A DNA stretch of 64,000 nt from Posidoniimonas corsicana (GTDB lineage Bacteria; Planctomycetota; Planctomycetia; Pirellulales; Lacipirellulaceae), in NCBI RefSeq assembly GCF_007859765.1, contig NZ_SIHJ01000001.1:2047311-2111310 (forward strand), given 5' to 3'. Position 1 is the first letter of the stretch. Every line of letters begins with the position of its first letter. Positions 25,912 to 34,555 of this stretch are shown here, one piece after another. The notes beneath the pieces were generated by a model. The model saw only the letters and a list, made by a program, of their open reading frames with translations, was not told the DNA's origin and did no database searches. The position numbers and the translations under genes are program-made.

Positions 25912-27813
25912 TTGCCTACCCGCCAGAGTTCCCGTCGCCGCTTCGAAGAGTTTCGCCAGGCCTACCGAGAGGGCCGCGTGGGCGAGCTCGCCTCGCGCGA
26001 TCAATCGGTCAAGAAACGCCGCAAACCCAAGGACAAAGCCCAACGCCGCAAGTACCTCGGCATGTACCTGCGGTGGCTCAGCCCGTACCGCAACACCGTG
26101 GTTGCGCTGGGATCGCTGGCGTTGGTGATCGCGGTGCTGGACATGGCCCAGCCGCTGTTCATGCGGCACATCATCGACGAGGTCCTGCTCAACGAGTCGA
26201 TGACCACCGGCCAGCGGCTGAGCCATCTGCACGTGGTGGGCGCCGTTTTCCTGGGGGTGATTGTCCTGTCCCGGTTCCTGGAGGCTACCCGCAACTTCCA
26301 GCAGCGGCTGCTGAACGTGAAGGTGCTGCTGTCGCTGCGCCGGGCGCTGTTCAATCGGATGCTGGGCCTGCCCCTCGCCGAGCTGAACGACATGAAAACC
26401 GGCGGCATCATCAGCCGCCTCAGCGGCGACATCGACCGCACCACCGGCCTGCTGCAATTGGCTATCATCTCACCGAGCGTGTCGCTGGTGCGGCTGCTGG
26501 TGGCGCTGGGCATTCTGCTGTCGATCAACTGGAAGCTGGCGCTGGCGGCGATGGTGGTGCTGCCCCCCGCGCTGCTGCTGAGCCTGACCATCGCCCAGCG
26601 GGTGCGGCCCATCTACCGCTCGATGCGCGAGGAGAACGCCGCGATCGACGCCCGCGTCAGCGAGACCTTCGGCGGCATCCGCGTGGTGCGTTCGTTCCAG
26701 CGGGAGGTCAACGAGGAGGCGACCTACCTCGGAGGGCGCAACACCATCGCCCGCAAGCAGCTGTTCGCGCACTGGCGCGAGATCCTGTTGTGGAGCAGCT
26801 GGGGATTCCTGCTGGCGTCGGTCAACGTGGTGATCATCTGGATGGGCGGCGCGATGCAGATCTTCGGCAAGGCCACGGTGGGCGACATCATGGCCTTCCA
26901 GTGGTACACGCTGATGCTGCTGGAGCCGGTGTGGGCGATCGTCAACTCCTTCTCCGAGCTGCAGCGTTCGCTGGCCGGCATGGAGCGGGTGTTCGAGGTA
27001 ATCGAGTCGCCGATCGACAAGCCCGACCGGCCCGACGCGGTCGCCGCGCCGACGGAGGTCCAAGAGCTGCGGTTCGACCACGTCGGGTTCGAGTACACCG
27101 CCGGCGAGCCGGTGATCAGCGACTTCGACCTGACCGTGCCGGGCGGAAGCGTGGTGGCGCTGGTCGGCCGCAGCGGCGCCGGCAAAACCACCGTCACCGA
27201 CCTCGTGGCCCGGTTCTACGACCCCACTTCCGGCGCCATCACCCTCAACGGGCGCGACCTCCGCGACCTGAAGCTGGCCAGCTACCGTAACCTGCTGGGC
27301 GTGGTGCAGCAGGAGGTGTTCCTCTTCGACGGGACCATCCGCAGCAACATCGCCTACGGGCGCCCTAAAGCGACCGAGGAGGAGGTCGTCGAGGCCGCCC
27401 GCCGGGCCAACGCGCACCAGTTCATCAGCGAGATGCCCGCCGGCTACGACACCGTGATCGGCGAGCGCGGCGTGAGGCTGTCGGGCGGGCAGGCCCAGCG
27501 GCTGTCGATCGCCCGGGCGCTGCTGGCCGACCCGAAGATCCTGATCCTGGACGAGGCGACCAGCAACCTCGACACCGAGAGCGAGCAACTCATCCAGCAG
27601 TCGCTGGACGACCTGATGCACGGCCGCACCACGTTTGTCATCGCCCACCGCCTGTCGACGGTCGCCAGCGCGGATGTGATCCTGGTGATGGAGCAGGGCC
27701 GGATCATTGAACGCGGGACCCACGACGATCTGCTCGCCGCCCGCGGCGCCTACTTTGACATGGTCACCCGCCAGCGCGACGCGATGCACAGCGACCTTCT
27801 GTCAACGCTGTGA
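25912..27813 (+). CDS. ABC exporter, fused permease-ATPase (MsbA/multidrug type)
   Basis: 633 residues from TTG 25912, or 701 if read from 25708. The shorter start is preferred: the upstream extension is Arg/Pro/Gly-rich, overlaps the previous gene and covers a promoter-like stretch, while sequence resembling the family begins at 'RRRFEEFRQAYREGRVGELA'. Six transmembrane helices lie at about 55-340 ('YRNTVVALGSLALVIAVLDM' onward, 'ETFGGIRVVRSFQREV' in the intracellular loop). The ATPase domain has Walker A LVGRSGAGKTT (about 417), signature LSGGQAQRL (about 521), Walker B ILILDEATSNLD (about 541) and the H-loop 'FVIAHRLST'. Such half-transporters act as homodimers exporting lipids or drugs; the substrate is not evident. 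The 3' end overlaps the convergent DUF2254 gene by 12 bases. Confidence 0.92.
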   Translation: MPTRQSSRRRFEEFRQAYREGRVGELASRDQSVKKRRKPKDKAQRRKYLGMYLRWLSPYRNTVVALGSLALVIAVLDMAQPLFMRHIIDEVLLNESMTTGQRLSHLHVVGAVFLGVIVLSRFLEATRNFQQRLLNVKVLLSLRRALFNRMLGLPLAELNDMKTGGIISRLSGDIDRTTGLLQLAIISPSVSLVRLLVALGILLSINWKLALAAMVVLPPALLLSLTIAQRVRPIYRSMREENAAIDARVSETFGGIRVVRSFQREVNEEATYLGGRNTIARKQLFAHWREILLWSSWGFLLASVNVVIIWMGGAMQIFGKATVGDIMAFQWYTLMLLEPVWAIVNSFSELQRSLAGMERVFEVIESPIDKPDRPDAVAAPTEVQELRFDHVGFEYTAGEPVISDFDLTVPGGSVVALVGRSGAGKTTVTDLVARFYDPTSGAITLNGRDLRDLKLASYRNLLGVVQQEVFLFDGTIRSNIAYGRPKATEEEVVEAARRANAHQFISEMPAGYDTVIGERGVRLSGGQAQRLSIARALLADPKILILDEATSNLDTESEQLIQQSLDDLMHGRTTFVIAHRLSTVASADVILVMEQGRIIERGTHDDLLAARGAYFDMVTRQRDAMHSDLLSTL

Positions 27814-29133
27814 CGCGTTGCCCAGCGTCGCCAGCACCTGCTCGTACCGATCGCGGATGCCGTGCTTGTCGAACTCCTCGGGCAGGGTCTCGGCGCCGCG
27901 GACCACCATCTCGGCGTGGGCGCGCACGGCGTCGCGGTCCGCGGGCGTGGCGACGCGGTCCGCGATCGTAGCAAGGGCCTCGAGCACGCGGATCGTCACC
28001 GCCACGCTGTCGCGCCCGTACTGCCGGATCTGGTTGAAGGCCGCCTCGAGCATGTTGTCCAGCGCGATCGGGCGGGCGATCACCCGGAGCACGCCGTCGT
28101 CGTCGTGCCGCTCGGCGGGCGGGATCCGCCGCTGGGCGAACCGCGCCAGCGACGCGCCCAGCCGGTCCACGCAGTTCACGGCGGTAAACGGGTCGTTCAC
28201 GCCGGGTGAGAGCGCCCGCACGGCGACCTCCACAAGCTCGTCCACAGCGCACTCAACGTCCTGCCGCGGGGTGCGCCGCTCCCCGACGATAAACAGCTCG
28301 TTGAACCGACGCTGCAGGTCCTCCCGCGTGTCGTCGGTCGGCTGGCGGCGCCACACCTCGGCGACCGGCGCGTCGCGGGCGACAAAACTGCCGGGGCGCG
28401 AGCGCAGGCGGACCACCAGGTCGTCGCGCCGGGCCCACTCCATCAGGCTGTCGGCGGCGAGCGCCTGCATGTAGCCTTCCTTGCTGGAGCGGAGCACCAG
28501 GCCCTGGCTGTCGGGGGGCTGCGCGGGCTCGCGCCGCGGTTGCTTGTCGTCGGCCTCGCCGAGCCGCTCGGGGAACATCCGGTCGATGGCGTCGTCCAGG
28601 TCGGCCGCGACGGAGGCCACCACATTGGGCGCCTGGATCAGGACCGCAACGTGGTGGATGTACACGATCAGCATCATCATGCTGAGCACCGTGAACACCA
28701 CGCCGGCCAGCACGGACAGGTGCGGCGCGACCAGCCCGTCCTCGCGGCTCTCCACGACTCTGAGCAGCAGCAGGCAGTAGAACCCGGTAGAGAGGAACAC
28801 GCCGAGCGTGACCTGGGTGGTGAGGTCGTGCATGAACCGCCGCAGCAGCCGGGGCCCAAACTGCTGCGAAGTGAGCGACAGCGTCACGATGGTGATGGAG
28901 AACACGGTGCCGGTCACCGTGATCATGGCGCCCCCCATCGCCGAGAGGGTCGCCCGAGCGGTCTCGGTGGTGGTGCGGATCCAGTCGGGCAGGCGGTCCT
29001 CGTCGGGCCCGATCGCCCTGTCGACCAGCGGCAGCACGATGGCCAGCGTCAGCGCGCACAGCGCAATCGCGCCGGGGACGAACCAGTAGCTATTGCGGGC
29101 CTTATCCCAGAGGTTCAGGAGGTAGGCGTTCAT
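27802..29133 (-). CDS. DUF2254 membrane protein
   Basis: 443 residues. Four transmembrane helices in the first 170 residues ('SYWFVPGAIALCALTLAIVL', 'AMITVTGTVFSITIVTLSLT', 'QVTLGVFLSTGFYCLLLL', 'VLAGVVFTVLSMMMLIVYIHH') and a cytoplasmic C-terminal half, as expected for DUF2254. Family landmarks include 'SLTSQQFGPRLLRRFMHD', 'FIHHVA'-like HHVAVLIQ and, near the end, 'SPGVNDPFTAVNCVDRLGA'. This widespread predicted membrane protein has no established function; ion-channel-like roles have been guessed from its shape. ATG 29133 fits the first helix. It is convergent with and overlaps the ABC exporter by 12 bases. Confidence 0.88.
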   Translation of the reverse strand: MNAYLLNLWDKARNSYWFVPGAIALCALTLAIVLPLVDRAIGPDEDRLPDWIRTTTETARATLSAMGGAMITVTGTVFSITIVTLSLTSQQFGPRLLRRFMHDLTTQVTLGVFLSTGFYCLLLLRVVESREDGLVAPHLSVLAGVVFTVLSMMMLIVYIHHVAVLIQAPNVVASVAADLDDAIDRMFPERLGEADDKQPRREPAQPPDSQGLVLRSSKEGYMQALAADSLMEWARRDDLVVRLRSRPGSFVARDAPVAEVWRRQPTDDTREDLQRRFNELFIVGERRTPRQDVECAVDELVEVAVRALSPGVNDPFTAVNCVDRLGASLARFAQRRIPPAERHDDDGVLRVIARPIALDNMLEAAFNQIRQYGRDSVAVTIRVLEALATIADRVATPADRDAVRAHAEMVVRGAETLPEEFDKHGIRDRYEQVLATLGNASQR

Positions 29134-29225
29134 CGACTGGTCTGACGGGTGGCGGTGAGTAGCGGGCGACTCTCCAGTCTAGGCCCAACCCCAGGCGATA
29201 ACGAGTAGCGGCGCGCCGGACGCTA

Positions 29226-29660
29226 CTACAGCAGGTCCTTGATCCGCAGGATCTGCATGCCAAACCCGTCGTACACCACCCCGGCCTGGCAGACGCCGTA
29301 GAAGGCGGCGGTCAACTGTGAGACGGACACCGCCGCGACAGAGATCTGGCTCAGCGCCGCCCCGGCCAGTGCGAATTGGCTGATGGCGAACGGACCCAGC
29401 CCGAACTGCGAGATGTTCAGGAAGCCGTAGCTGAACTGGCCGATCGCGATCCAGCCCTTGGCGACCACCGGTCGCATGTTCTGCCGATACTTGAAGGCCA
29501 CGTGCACCAGCGGCAGGCCAGCAATTGTGGTCTTGCTCTTCCATTCGTAACCCCAGCCGTCCCACTCCGCTTGGAACGGGTAGAACGCGCCGCAGTGCGG
29601 GCATGAGAGCGCGGCCGTGCTGACTTCGTGCTGGCAGTCGCGGCAGGCTGTGGTGGGCAT
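29226..29660 (-). CDS. Zinc-ribbon protein with ISQF-type repeat helix
   Basis: 144 residues. The N-terminus has a zinc ribbon: C6-x2-C9 (CRDC) and C20-x2-C23 (CPHC). After a linker 'YEWKSKTTIAGLPLVHVAF', a typical element of these proteins, a hydrophobic region carries a periodic pattern: 'IAIGQFSYGFLNISQFGLG', 'FAISQFALAGAALSQISVA', 'VSVSQLTAAFYG'. The [IV]SQ[FL] step recurs roughly every 7-11 residues, similar to the GIIAIG-type repeats in related small membrane proteins, and may form a beta-helix or membrane-embedded structure. Function unknown. It lies between flotillin and DUF2254 on the same strand; the gap to flotillin's stop is 87 bases. Confidence 0.75.
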   Translation of the reverse strand: MPTTACRDCQHEVSTAALSCPHCGAFYPFQAEWDGWGYEWKSKTTIAGLPLVHVAFKYRQNMRPVVAKGWIAIGQFSYGFLNISQFGLGPFAISQFALAGAALSQISVAAVSVSQLTAAFYGVCQAGVVYDGFGMQILRIKDLL

Positions 29661-29747
29661 TGCTGGCCAGCACGTGCTGATGGTTAGCGGGCGGCACTCT
29701 CAACCGGTGCGTGTGAATATACCTGGCTGACCCGCGGGTCCGCAGCC

Positions 29748-31403
29748 CTACCCCCGCGGCGGCAGGTCGGTTGGCCCCTCGGGGTCGGCCGCCGCCGTGG
29801 CGACGCCGTTCCCCTCGGCCTTGGCTTTGGCGTCGGTCTTGGAGTCCTCGGCCCCGGCCAGCTTGGCCAGGCTCTCGGGGATCTCCACGCCGCCGATGTC
29901 CTTCAGCACGCTCATCATCGGGGGCAGCGTGCCGGCCATGCCGTTGAGGAAGTCGGCCGTGCTGGTGCGGCCGTTCTTGCCGCCGTTCTCCCACACCACG
30001 ACTTTGTCAAACTTGATGTTGCTGATCGCCTTGGCCGAGCTCTCGGCCAGGTTGTCCAGGTGCTCCAGCATCATCAGCTGGAACGCCTCGCGGGCGCCAC
30101 CGCACGCTGCGACAATCTGCTTCAGGCCCTCGCCCTTCTTGGCCAGAATCTCGTACTCGCCGCGGGCCTGGGCCTCGAGGCGGGCGAAGATGGCGGCCGC
30201 CTCGCCCTGCGCTTCTAGGCGACGCTTCTCGGCCTCGGCCTCGGCCTCGACCACGATCCGCGCCTTCTCGGCCTTGGCGGGCGCCTCGAGCTCGGCCCGC
30301 TTCTCGGCCTCGACGCGCTCGGCCTCGGCCAGCGCGGCCTTGGCCATGGCGCGGTTCTGGATCTCGATGACGGCGGCCTCGGCCTCGCGTTTGCGGGCCT
30401 CGCCTCGTTCGTAGGCCTCGGCCCGCTCGACCAGCAGCGTGGCCTGCGACTTGGCGACCTTCGCCTCGGCGATGTTCTCGCCGTCGACCGCTGACGCGTT
30501 GGCCTCGGCCACGGCGACACGCTTCTCGCGTTCGGCGTCCTTGACCTGCATCTCGCGTTGGAAGTCGGCTGCGCGTTCGCCGACGGTCTGCTCCTTCTGC
30601 AGTTCCGCCAGTCGCACGGCCTGCTCCCGCTCAGCCTCGCGGGTGCCGATCTCACGCAGCTTGGTGGCGTTGGCCACCGAGACGACCTTCTCCCGCTCGG
30701 CGTCGGCGACGCGGATCTCGCCCCGCTTCTCCTCGTCGGCCACGTCGGCGCGGGCGGACTGGATCGCCTCGGCGGCCGCCTTGCGGCCGATAGCGTCGAT
30801 GTAGCCCGACTCGTCGGTGATGTCGGTGATGTTGACGTTGATCAGCACGAGGCCGATCTTCTTCAGTTCCGGCTCGACCGAGTTCTGGATGTGCGAGAGG
30901 AAAGCGTCGCGGTCGCGGTTGATGTCCTCGATGCCCATCGAGGCGACCACCTGCCGCAGCTGGCCGAAGATGATCTCCTCGGCCTGTTTCCGGATGTCGT
31001 TGGTCGAAAGCTCCAGCAGGCGGATCGCGGCGTTGGTCATCACGTCGGGCGTGGTGCCCACGGCCACGGTAAACACGCTGGGCACGTTCACGCGGATGTT
31101 CTCGATCGACAACGCGCCCCGCAGCGGGATCTCGATCTGGATCGGGTCCAGGCTCAGGTAGCGGTAGTCCTGGATCAGCGGGATGACGAACGCCGCGCCG
31201 CCGTGCACGGTCTTGGCCGCCTGGCCCTTGCCGGTCTTACCGAAGATGACCAGCACCTGGTTGCTGGAGCAGCGTTTGTAGAACTTGGCGACGAAGATCA
31301 GCAGGCTGAGGAACAGGATCGCCGCCGCGACCACCATCGCCACCGCGAAGATGTGGGACGGGATGCCAAGGATATCGGCTAGTAGGATCGTGCTGGCGTT
31401 CAT
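29748..31403 (-). CDS. Flotillin-family membrane microdomain protein
   Basis: 551 residues. An N-terminal helix (about 17-42) is followed by the SPFH/band 7 domain ('SSNQVLVIFGKTGKG', 'HGGAAFVIPLIQDYRYLSLDP', 'LRQVVASMGIEDINRDRDAFL', 'LINVNITDITDESGYIDAIG'), then a long Ala/Glu/Arg-rich coiled coil (about 230-430), typical of flotillins. The end contains 'GGAREAFQLMMLEHLDNLAES' and 'FDKVVVWENG', common at flotillin C-termini. Flotillins oligomerise on the inner membrane and organise functional microdomains. The gene starts 49 bases after the NfeD-like gene upstream, the classic NfeD-flotillin pairing, so they should be co-transcribed and act together. Confidence 0.93.
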   Translation of the reverse strand: MNASTILLADILGIPSHIFAVAMVVAAAILFLSLLIFVAKFYKRCSSNQVLVIFGKTGKGQAAKTVHGGAAFVIPLIQDYRYLSLDPIQIEIPLRGALSIENIRVNVPSVFTVAVGTTPDVMTNAAIRLLELSTNDIRKQAEEIIFGQLRQVVASMGIEDINRDRDAFLSHIQNSVEPELKKIGLVLINVNITDITDESGYIDAIGRKAAAEAIQSARADVADEEKRGEIRVADAEREKVVSVANATKLREIGTREAEREQAVRLAELQKEQTVGERAADFQREMQVKDAEREKRVAVAEANASAVDGENIAEAKVAKSQATLLVERAEAYERGEARKREAEAAVIEIQNRAMAKAALAEAERVEAEKRAELEAPAKAEKARIVVEAEAEAEKRRLEAQGEAAAIFARLEAQARGEYEILAKKGEGLKQIVAACGGAREAFQLMMLEHLDNLAESSAKAISNIKFDKVVVWENGGKNGRTSTADFLNGMAGTLPPMMSVLKDIGGVEIPESLAKLAGAEDSKTDAKAKAEGNGVATAAADPEGPTDLPPRG

Positions 31404-31452
31404 GAGCGTTTGCCTGTTGAGTTGGTGTGCGTTGCGGCGGACGACCCGCTGG

Positions 31453-32094
31453 TCAGACGCCGGCTTGGGTGGGGAAATGCAGGCGGGCGACTCGCACCCG
31501 ATCGCCGTCGAGAACCTCGGTCACCACGATGTCTTCGCCGGTCGCCAGTCCTTCGGCCTCGTCGGTGATCGCTTCGTACTCCATGGTCCGGCCCTGGATC
31601 GTCAGCATCACCTTCCCCTGGCCGCCGGACGCGGCGGGCACGGGCACGTAGACCTGACCGGTCAGGCCGTGGGCGTTGCGGATGTCGACGTTGCCGCTGG
31701 TGCGCAGCTTGTAGAGTTGCTTCATCAGCCAGTAGATGACGTACATCGCGGCAAAGCCAAAGCCGCTCGCGACCAGGATGGTCGGTCCCGCCGACATGCC
31801 GGTGGACCGGGCCCACAGGCCGCTCAGCCCGAAGAATGTCAGCGCCGCCACGATCCCCTTGAGCGACAGCATCTGGAACAGCCAGACGGTGTCCGGGTGG
31901 TCGAAGTCGGCGTCCGCCGCGTCGCCCACGCTGGTGCGGTGGTCGCCGTCGACGCCCGCATCGGCCTCGACGTCCACGTCGGCGTCGAGGTCCGCGTCAA
32001 AGTCGTCGCTGAAACCGAGCAGCATCAACGCGAACTGGATCACCAGGACGGTGCCGCCAAACGCCGCGCAGATAATGAACAGCAGGTCCAACAT
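31453..32094 (-). CDS. NfeD-like membrane protein with acidic insert
   Basis: 213 residues from ATG 32094. Helix 1 is at about 3-27, followed by an Asp-rich insert ('DDFDADLDADVDVEADAGVD', about 29-55) and two helices (about 72-92 and 100-125, 'GIVAALTFFGLSGLW', 'TILVASGFGFAAMYVIYW'). The last 70 residues look like the NfeD OB fold: 'GLTGQVYVPVPAASGGQGKV' and 'LATGEDIVVTEVLDGDRVRVARL'. NfeD-like proteins pair with flotillins and help shape membrane microdomains. It is directly upstream of flotillin on the same strand. The alternating Asp run may bind divalent cations; that is speculation from composition. Confidence 0.88.
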   Translation of the reverse strand: MLDLLFIICAAFGGTVLVIQFALMLLGFSDDFDADLDADVDVEADAGVDGDHRTSVGDAADADFDHPDTVWLFQMLSLKGIVAALTFFGLSGLWARSTGMSAGPTILVASGFGFAAMYVIYWLMKQLYKLRTSGNVDIRNAHGLTGQVYVPVPAASGGQGKVMLTIQGRTMEYEAITDEAEGLATGEDIVVTEVLDGDRVRVARLHFPTQAGV

Positions 32095-32369
32095 GACGCA
32101 CGCTCCGCCGGGTTCGTGCCCGGCCGATCCTGAGGGATGGTAGGAGAATCGCCCCGAGGCGATCGTCAGCAGCTATTCGCCGGGCCGCACGCCATCTTGC
32201 GAAGATTCCGCCGCCGACCGTGGGGGTGCATCTCGGTGAATCCTACTCTTTATCCACGCGCTGTCAAAAAACCGCACGCGGCGCCGTGGACCGCCGACCG
32301 CGACGGCCGGTTTACGGCCCAAACGGCGGCGGGCTGCCGCCGTTGACGATCGGCCGGGCGGCTCCGACA

Positions 32370-32918
32370 ATGACGCCTATGACGAATCCCCTGAGCCCGA
32401 CCCGTGTGGCCGCCGTGCTGGCGCTGACCCTTCTCGCGGCGACCGCGGACGCTGAAATCCCCAAGGTGGTCCTCTCCGCGCAGCACCAGGCGATGTGCCA
32501 GGTCGACGTCGGGGACGCGCTGCCCGCGCTGACGCTGACGGGCGACCAGGGGCAGGTTGAGCTCAAGAGCCTGCTCGGCAAGAAGGCGACCGTGGTCGCG
32601 GTGGTCGGCTACCAGCACTGGATGAACCCCGCCCTGCTGCAAGACCTGCCGGGCGACGTGCTCAAGCCCTACGGAGAGAAGGGCGTGGAAGTCGTTGTGG
32701 TGAAGACGGGCAACAGCCCCGCGAAGCTCCCCAAGGGCTCGCCGCTGGCAATAGTGGGCGACCCGACCGGCGAGCAGTTCGCCAAGCTCGGCAGCGGCCG
32801 CCAGCCGCGCGTCTACGTGCTGGACGCGGCCGGCAAGATCCTGTGGTTCGACATCGAGTACAGCCGCTCGACGCGTCGCGACCTCAAGCAGACGCTGGCG
32901 AGCGTCGCGGGCGAGTAG
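32370..32918 (+). CDS. Exported thioredoxin-fold (AhpC/TSA-like) protein
   Basis: 182 residues from ATG 32370 (ATG 32379 is an alternative); the frame upstream to 32220 gives no signal peptide, whereas this start gives 'VAAVLALTLLAATADA'. The mature part reads 'CQVDVGDALPALTLTGDQGQV', 'LLGKKATVVAVVGYQHW', 'PLAIVGDPTGEQFAKLG' and 'QPRVYVLDAAGKILWFD', the strand order of a peroxiredoxin/TlpA-like thioredoxin fold. The redox Cys-x-x-Cys position is replaced (YQHWMNP), and the only Cys is near the N-terminus, so classical disulfide exchange is unlikely. Periplasmic location is expected. It stands alone; a two-hairpin repeat lies just past its stop. Confidence 0.75.
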   Translation: MTPMTNPLSPTRVAAVLALTLLAATADAEIPKVVLSAQHQAMCQVDVGDALPALTLTGDQGQVELKSLLGKKATVVAVVGYQHWMNPALLQDLPGDVLKPYGEKGVEVVVVKTGNSPAKLPKGSPLAIVGDPTGEQFAKLGSGRQPRVYVLDAAGKILWFDIEYSRSTRRDLKQTLASVAGE

Positions 32919-32939
32919 CCCGCCAGGCGGAGGGAGTCC

Positions 32940-32968
32940 GGCCTTCAGGCCTCACGTTGAAGTCAACG
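32940..32968. repeat. Double-hairpin element, copy 2
   Basis: GGCCT-TC-AGGCC (32940-32951) followed at once by CGTTGA-AG-TCAACG (32955-32968). Layout matches copy 1 at 13263-13295: a GGCCT/AGGCC stem, then a second stem with GAAG at its tip after 'CACG'. It lies between the convergent thioredoxin-fold gene and the uncharacterised membrane protein, so it may double as a terminator. Confidence 0.45.
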
Positions 32969-32975
32969 CTTAAGC

Positions 32976-33695
32976 CTACTCCCGCTCGCCCAGCTTAAGC
33001 TTCTCCTGCGTCTGCGCCATGACTTCGATCGCCAGGTCGGCAATGATGGCGCGGCCCTTGGTCAGCCACGCCGCGGCGAACGCCCAGGCGGCCAGCGACT
33101 CGAGCCAGAACAGCGCGTTGTAGCGATCGGCCACCGCCCGCCAGTCGCCCCGCAGCAGGAATAGGTAGTAGGCCATCGCCAGCATGCACAGCAGGATCAC
33201 GACCCCGCTGGTGCGGTAGACGAGGTCGCGGGTCCGCTCGTGCGGCTCTCGTTCGTCGTTGGCGTCGTTGGTGGTCGGGAAGTGGAACAGCGAGTAGAAG
33301 GCCAGCGTCGTGAAGAACACCCCGCCGCACAGGCTGTGGACGTAGCCGGTCAGCGACTCCTGGTAGAGGGGGTCGCTGTTGGGGTCCAGCGGGAAGAACG
33401 CCACGCCCAGCGCCGAAGCGCAGCCCAGGTTGGCGGTCCAGTCCTCGACCCAGTCGTGCCCCTTGTAGCAGTACAGGAACACGCCGATCGCGCACAGCAC
33501 GCCGACAAACAGGTTCCGCAGCGGCGTGTGGTAGTAGCTGCTGAGGTTGTCCTGCAGCTCGACGCCGAAGAAGAGCCACCCACCCAGCCCCAGGGCGACG
33601 GGCAGCGCCAGCCCGCTGACGCCGATCGCACGGCGGACCGCGACGTACGAGATGACCAGCGGGTGCGTCCTGGCTGGGAAGGGGTCGGCTGCCAT
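32976..33695 (-). CDS. Uncharacterised six-helix membrane protein
   Basis: 239 residues from ATG 33695; the frame runs on upstream through an unrelated part of clpP and a hairpin repeat, which is not protein-like. 'YVAVRRAIGVSGLALPVAL' opens helix 1; 'LSSYYHTPLRNLFVGVLCAIGVFLYCYKG' (cited by LSSYYHTPLRNLFVGVL) spans helix 2, and 'CASALGVAFFPLDPNS', 'HSLCGGVFFTTLAFYSLFHF', 'YRTSGVVILLCMLAMAYYLF' and 'FWLESLAAWAFAAAWLTKG' the rest. The 'SSYYHTxxRNxFVGxLCAIGVFL' pattern recurs in a conserved bacterial membrane family of unknown function. The C-terminus is a short cytoplasmic helix ending KLGERE. It lies downstream of clpP, past a hairpin, so is probably its own unit. Confidence 0.75.
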   Translation of the reverse strand: MAADPFPARTHPLVISYVAVRRAIGVSGLALPVALGLGGWLFFGVELQDNLSSYYHTPLRNLFVGVLCAIGVFLYCYKGHDWVEDWTANLGCASALGVAFFPLDPNSDPLYQESLTGYVHSLCGGVFFTTLAFYSLFHFPTTNDANDEREPHERTRDLVYRTSGVVILLCMLAMAYYLFLLRGDWRAVADRYNALFWLESLAAWAFAAAWLTKGRAIIADLAIEVMAQTQEKLKLGERE

Positions 33696-33740
33696 TCGCT
33701 GCAACGTGCGCAGGGGTCGGTTCGGTGCGGGGGAAAGCAC

Positions 33741-33794
33741 AGAGCCGCGCCCGTCAGGAAGCGGTGCTGATCGCTTCCTGTCAGTCGCGGCTCT
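33741..33794. repeat. REP-like imperfect inverted repeat
   Basis: AGAGCCGCGCCCGTCAGGA... at 33741-33763 pairs with the complementary arm at 33772-33794, leaving an 8-base loop GTGCTGAT; outer nine bases (AGAGCCGCG/CGCGGCTCT) and inner eight (AGGAAGCG/CGCTTCCT) match perfectly, with two to three mismatches between them. Elements with this sequence (translated in chance frames as EPRPSGSG or PLPDGRGS) are scattered in planctomycete genomes. It lies 38 bases past the stop of clpP on the minus strand and may end or stabilise that transcript. Confidence 0.65.
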
Positions 33795-33832
33795 GAGTTC
33801 TAGTTCTCGGCCGTGGGACGCCTGCGGCGCGT

Positions 33833-34420
<588 letters not shown>

Positions 34421-34555
34421 TGTGTCGTCCGTGGTTTCTAAGCTGGCTTGGCTGGCGTCGGCCGCCGGCAGCTCAAAAGGGGGATTCCGAAGGGGGAAAC
34501 CGTTTTGGAGAGGCGGGAGGCGTTCGGCGTCTCGCTTCCGCCTTTCCCCTTTGTG

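Noticed and set aside
26470-27789. 439-codon minus-strand open frame
   Set aside because: Antisense to the ABC exporter, which has all ATPase motifs; the reverse frame has none and is His/Val/Asp-rich.
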